Source: Rhodospirillaceae bacterium (GTDB lineage Bacteria > Pseudomonadota > Alphaproteobacteria > SP197). From it: a DNA stretch of 13,817 nucleotides. The position numbers and the translations under genes are program-made. Location of the stretch: assembly GCA_018700655.1 (NCBI GenBank), contig JABIUG010000300.1, forward strand, positions 1 through 13,817, written 5' to 3'. Positions 13,278-13,817 of this stretch are shown one piece after another; within the stretch, counting starts at the first letter, position 1; every line of letters starts with the position of its first letter. The notes under the pieces were generated by a model, which had not been told where the DNA came from, made no database searches, and was given only the letters and a program-made list of their open reading frames with translations.

Positions 13278-13817
13278 TTACTTGTAAGGGTCAGCCGCAT
13301 CGCGCATGCCGTCGCCCAGGAAGTTGAAGGCCAGCACGACGATGATGACCGGGGCGACCGGCAGCATCAGCCAGGGATAAAGCGCCACGACATTGATGTT
13401 CTGGGCTTCGTTGAGCAGCACGCCCCAGCTGGTGATTGGCGGACGCAGGCCCAGGCCAAGGAACGACAGTGCGGTCTCACCCAGGATCATGCTGGGGATC
13501 GACAGCGTTGCCGAAGCGATCAGATGGCTGGTGAAGCTGGGCAGCAGGTGGCGGAAGATCACGCGTTTGGGTTTGGCGCCCATCAGCACGGCGGCGGTCG
13601 CGAAATCTTCCTCGCGCAGGGCCAGAAGTTTGGAGCGCACGGCGCGCGCCAGCCCGGTCCAGTCGAACAGGCCCAGAATGATGGTGATGCCGAAATAGAC
13701 CAGGATTGGACTCCAGGTCACCGGCAGGCTGGCCGACAGGGCCATCCACAGCGGCAGTTCGGGGAAGCTGCGGATGATCTCGATCAGGCGCTGTACGGCG
13801 CTGTCGATCCAGCCGCC
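13278..13817 (-). CDS. ABC transporter permease, DppC/OppC type, N-terminus outside the window
   Basis: 180 residues of the C-terminal part, in frame from the right edge to the TAA at 13280-13278. Membrane segments alternate with the BPD-type EAA loop, EEDFATAAVLMGAKPKRVIFRHLLP, which docks onto the ATPase subunit. ALSFLGLGLRPPITSWGVLL and FNFLGDGMRDAADP at the end are typical of the DppC/OppC half of peptide or oligosaccharide importers. It sits in the inner membrane. The gene begins to the right; ATPase genes may lie downstream on the minus strand but are not in this window, since the next gene leftward is on the other strand. The substrate class is not determined. Confidence 0.93.
   Translation of the reverse strand, partial: GGWIDSAVQRLIEIIRSFPELPLWMALSASLPVTWSPILVYFGITIILGLFDWTGLARAVRSKLLALREEDFATAAVLMGAKPKRVIFRHLLPSFTSHLIASATLSIPSMILGETALSFLGLGLRPPITSWGVLLNEAQNINVVALYPWLMLPVAPVIIVVLAFNFLGDGMRDAADPYK

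Noticed and set aside
1..13817. CRISPR array, tRNA, rRNA, transposase or phage genes
   Set aside because: I looked for regular spaced repeats, cloverleaf-like ends and known motifs and saw none.

Overview
This is a GC-rich chromosomal window of an alphaproteobacterial type, probably Rhodospirillales-like. That placement is an inference from base composition, gene families and the intergenic palindromes; there is no rRNA or marker gene to settle it. I see no tRNA, rRNA, CRISPR array, transposase or phage gene. Most of the sequence is densely coding, with several 4-base start/stop overlaps.

Layout. (1) 1-2926, minus strand: a Lon-like protease of the YcbZ/AAA_32 type, followed with an ATGA overlap by a YkuD-fold L,D-transpeptidase cut by the left edge. 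(2) 2927-3320: the only long non-coding stretch, holding a strong 17-bp-stem palindrome inside a larger element bounded by TAGAGC and GCTCTA. (3) 3321-5062, plus strand: a kynurenine-formamidase-like alpha/beta hydrolase whose nucleophile serine is replaced by glycine, then an OmpR/PhoB-type response regulator with no kinase beside it. (4) 5076-7783, minus strand: pyrE, an MFS transporter and an aminoglycoside/choline-kinase-type phosphotransferase, the last two overlapping by ATGA. (5) 7920-13180, plus strand: an MBL-fold hydrolase, an overlapping SAM-dependent methyltransferase, a six-TM class III adenylate/guanylate cyclase, two very small membrane proteins, an SDR oxidoreductase and two more small membrane proteins. 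(6) 13278-13817, minus strand: the C-terminal part of a DppC/OppC-type ABC permease.

How they may work together. The most suggestive block is 7920-11624. A metallo-hydrolase of a fold that includes cyclic-nucleotide phosphodiesterases is translationally coupled to a methyltransferase, and a membrane cyclase with two small membrane proteins follows. This could be a compact cyclic-nucleotide signalling unit, but only the gene order and families support it. The cyclase reading frame has no stop where its domain ends and runs 347 bases into the next two genes, so it is either a natural stop loss or a sequence error. pyrE is ordinary pyrimidine synthesis; its two downstream neighbours have no clear shared substrate. 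The Lon-like/transpeptidase pair suggests a coupling of proteolysis with a transpeptidase-fold enzyme that lacks a visible signal peptide.

A motif YTAGAGCANATC recurs at three places outside genes or at a gene end (2970, 5079, 11674), with a near copy at 3253. It looks like the end of a dispersed palindromic repeat family.
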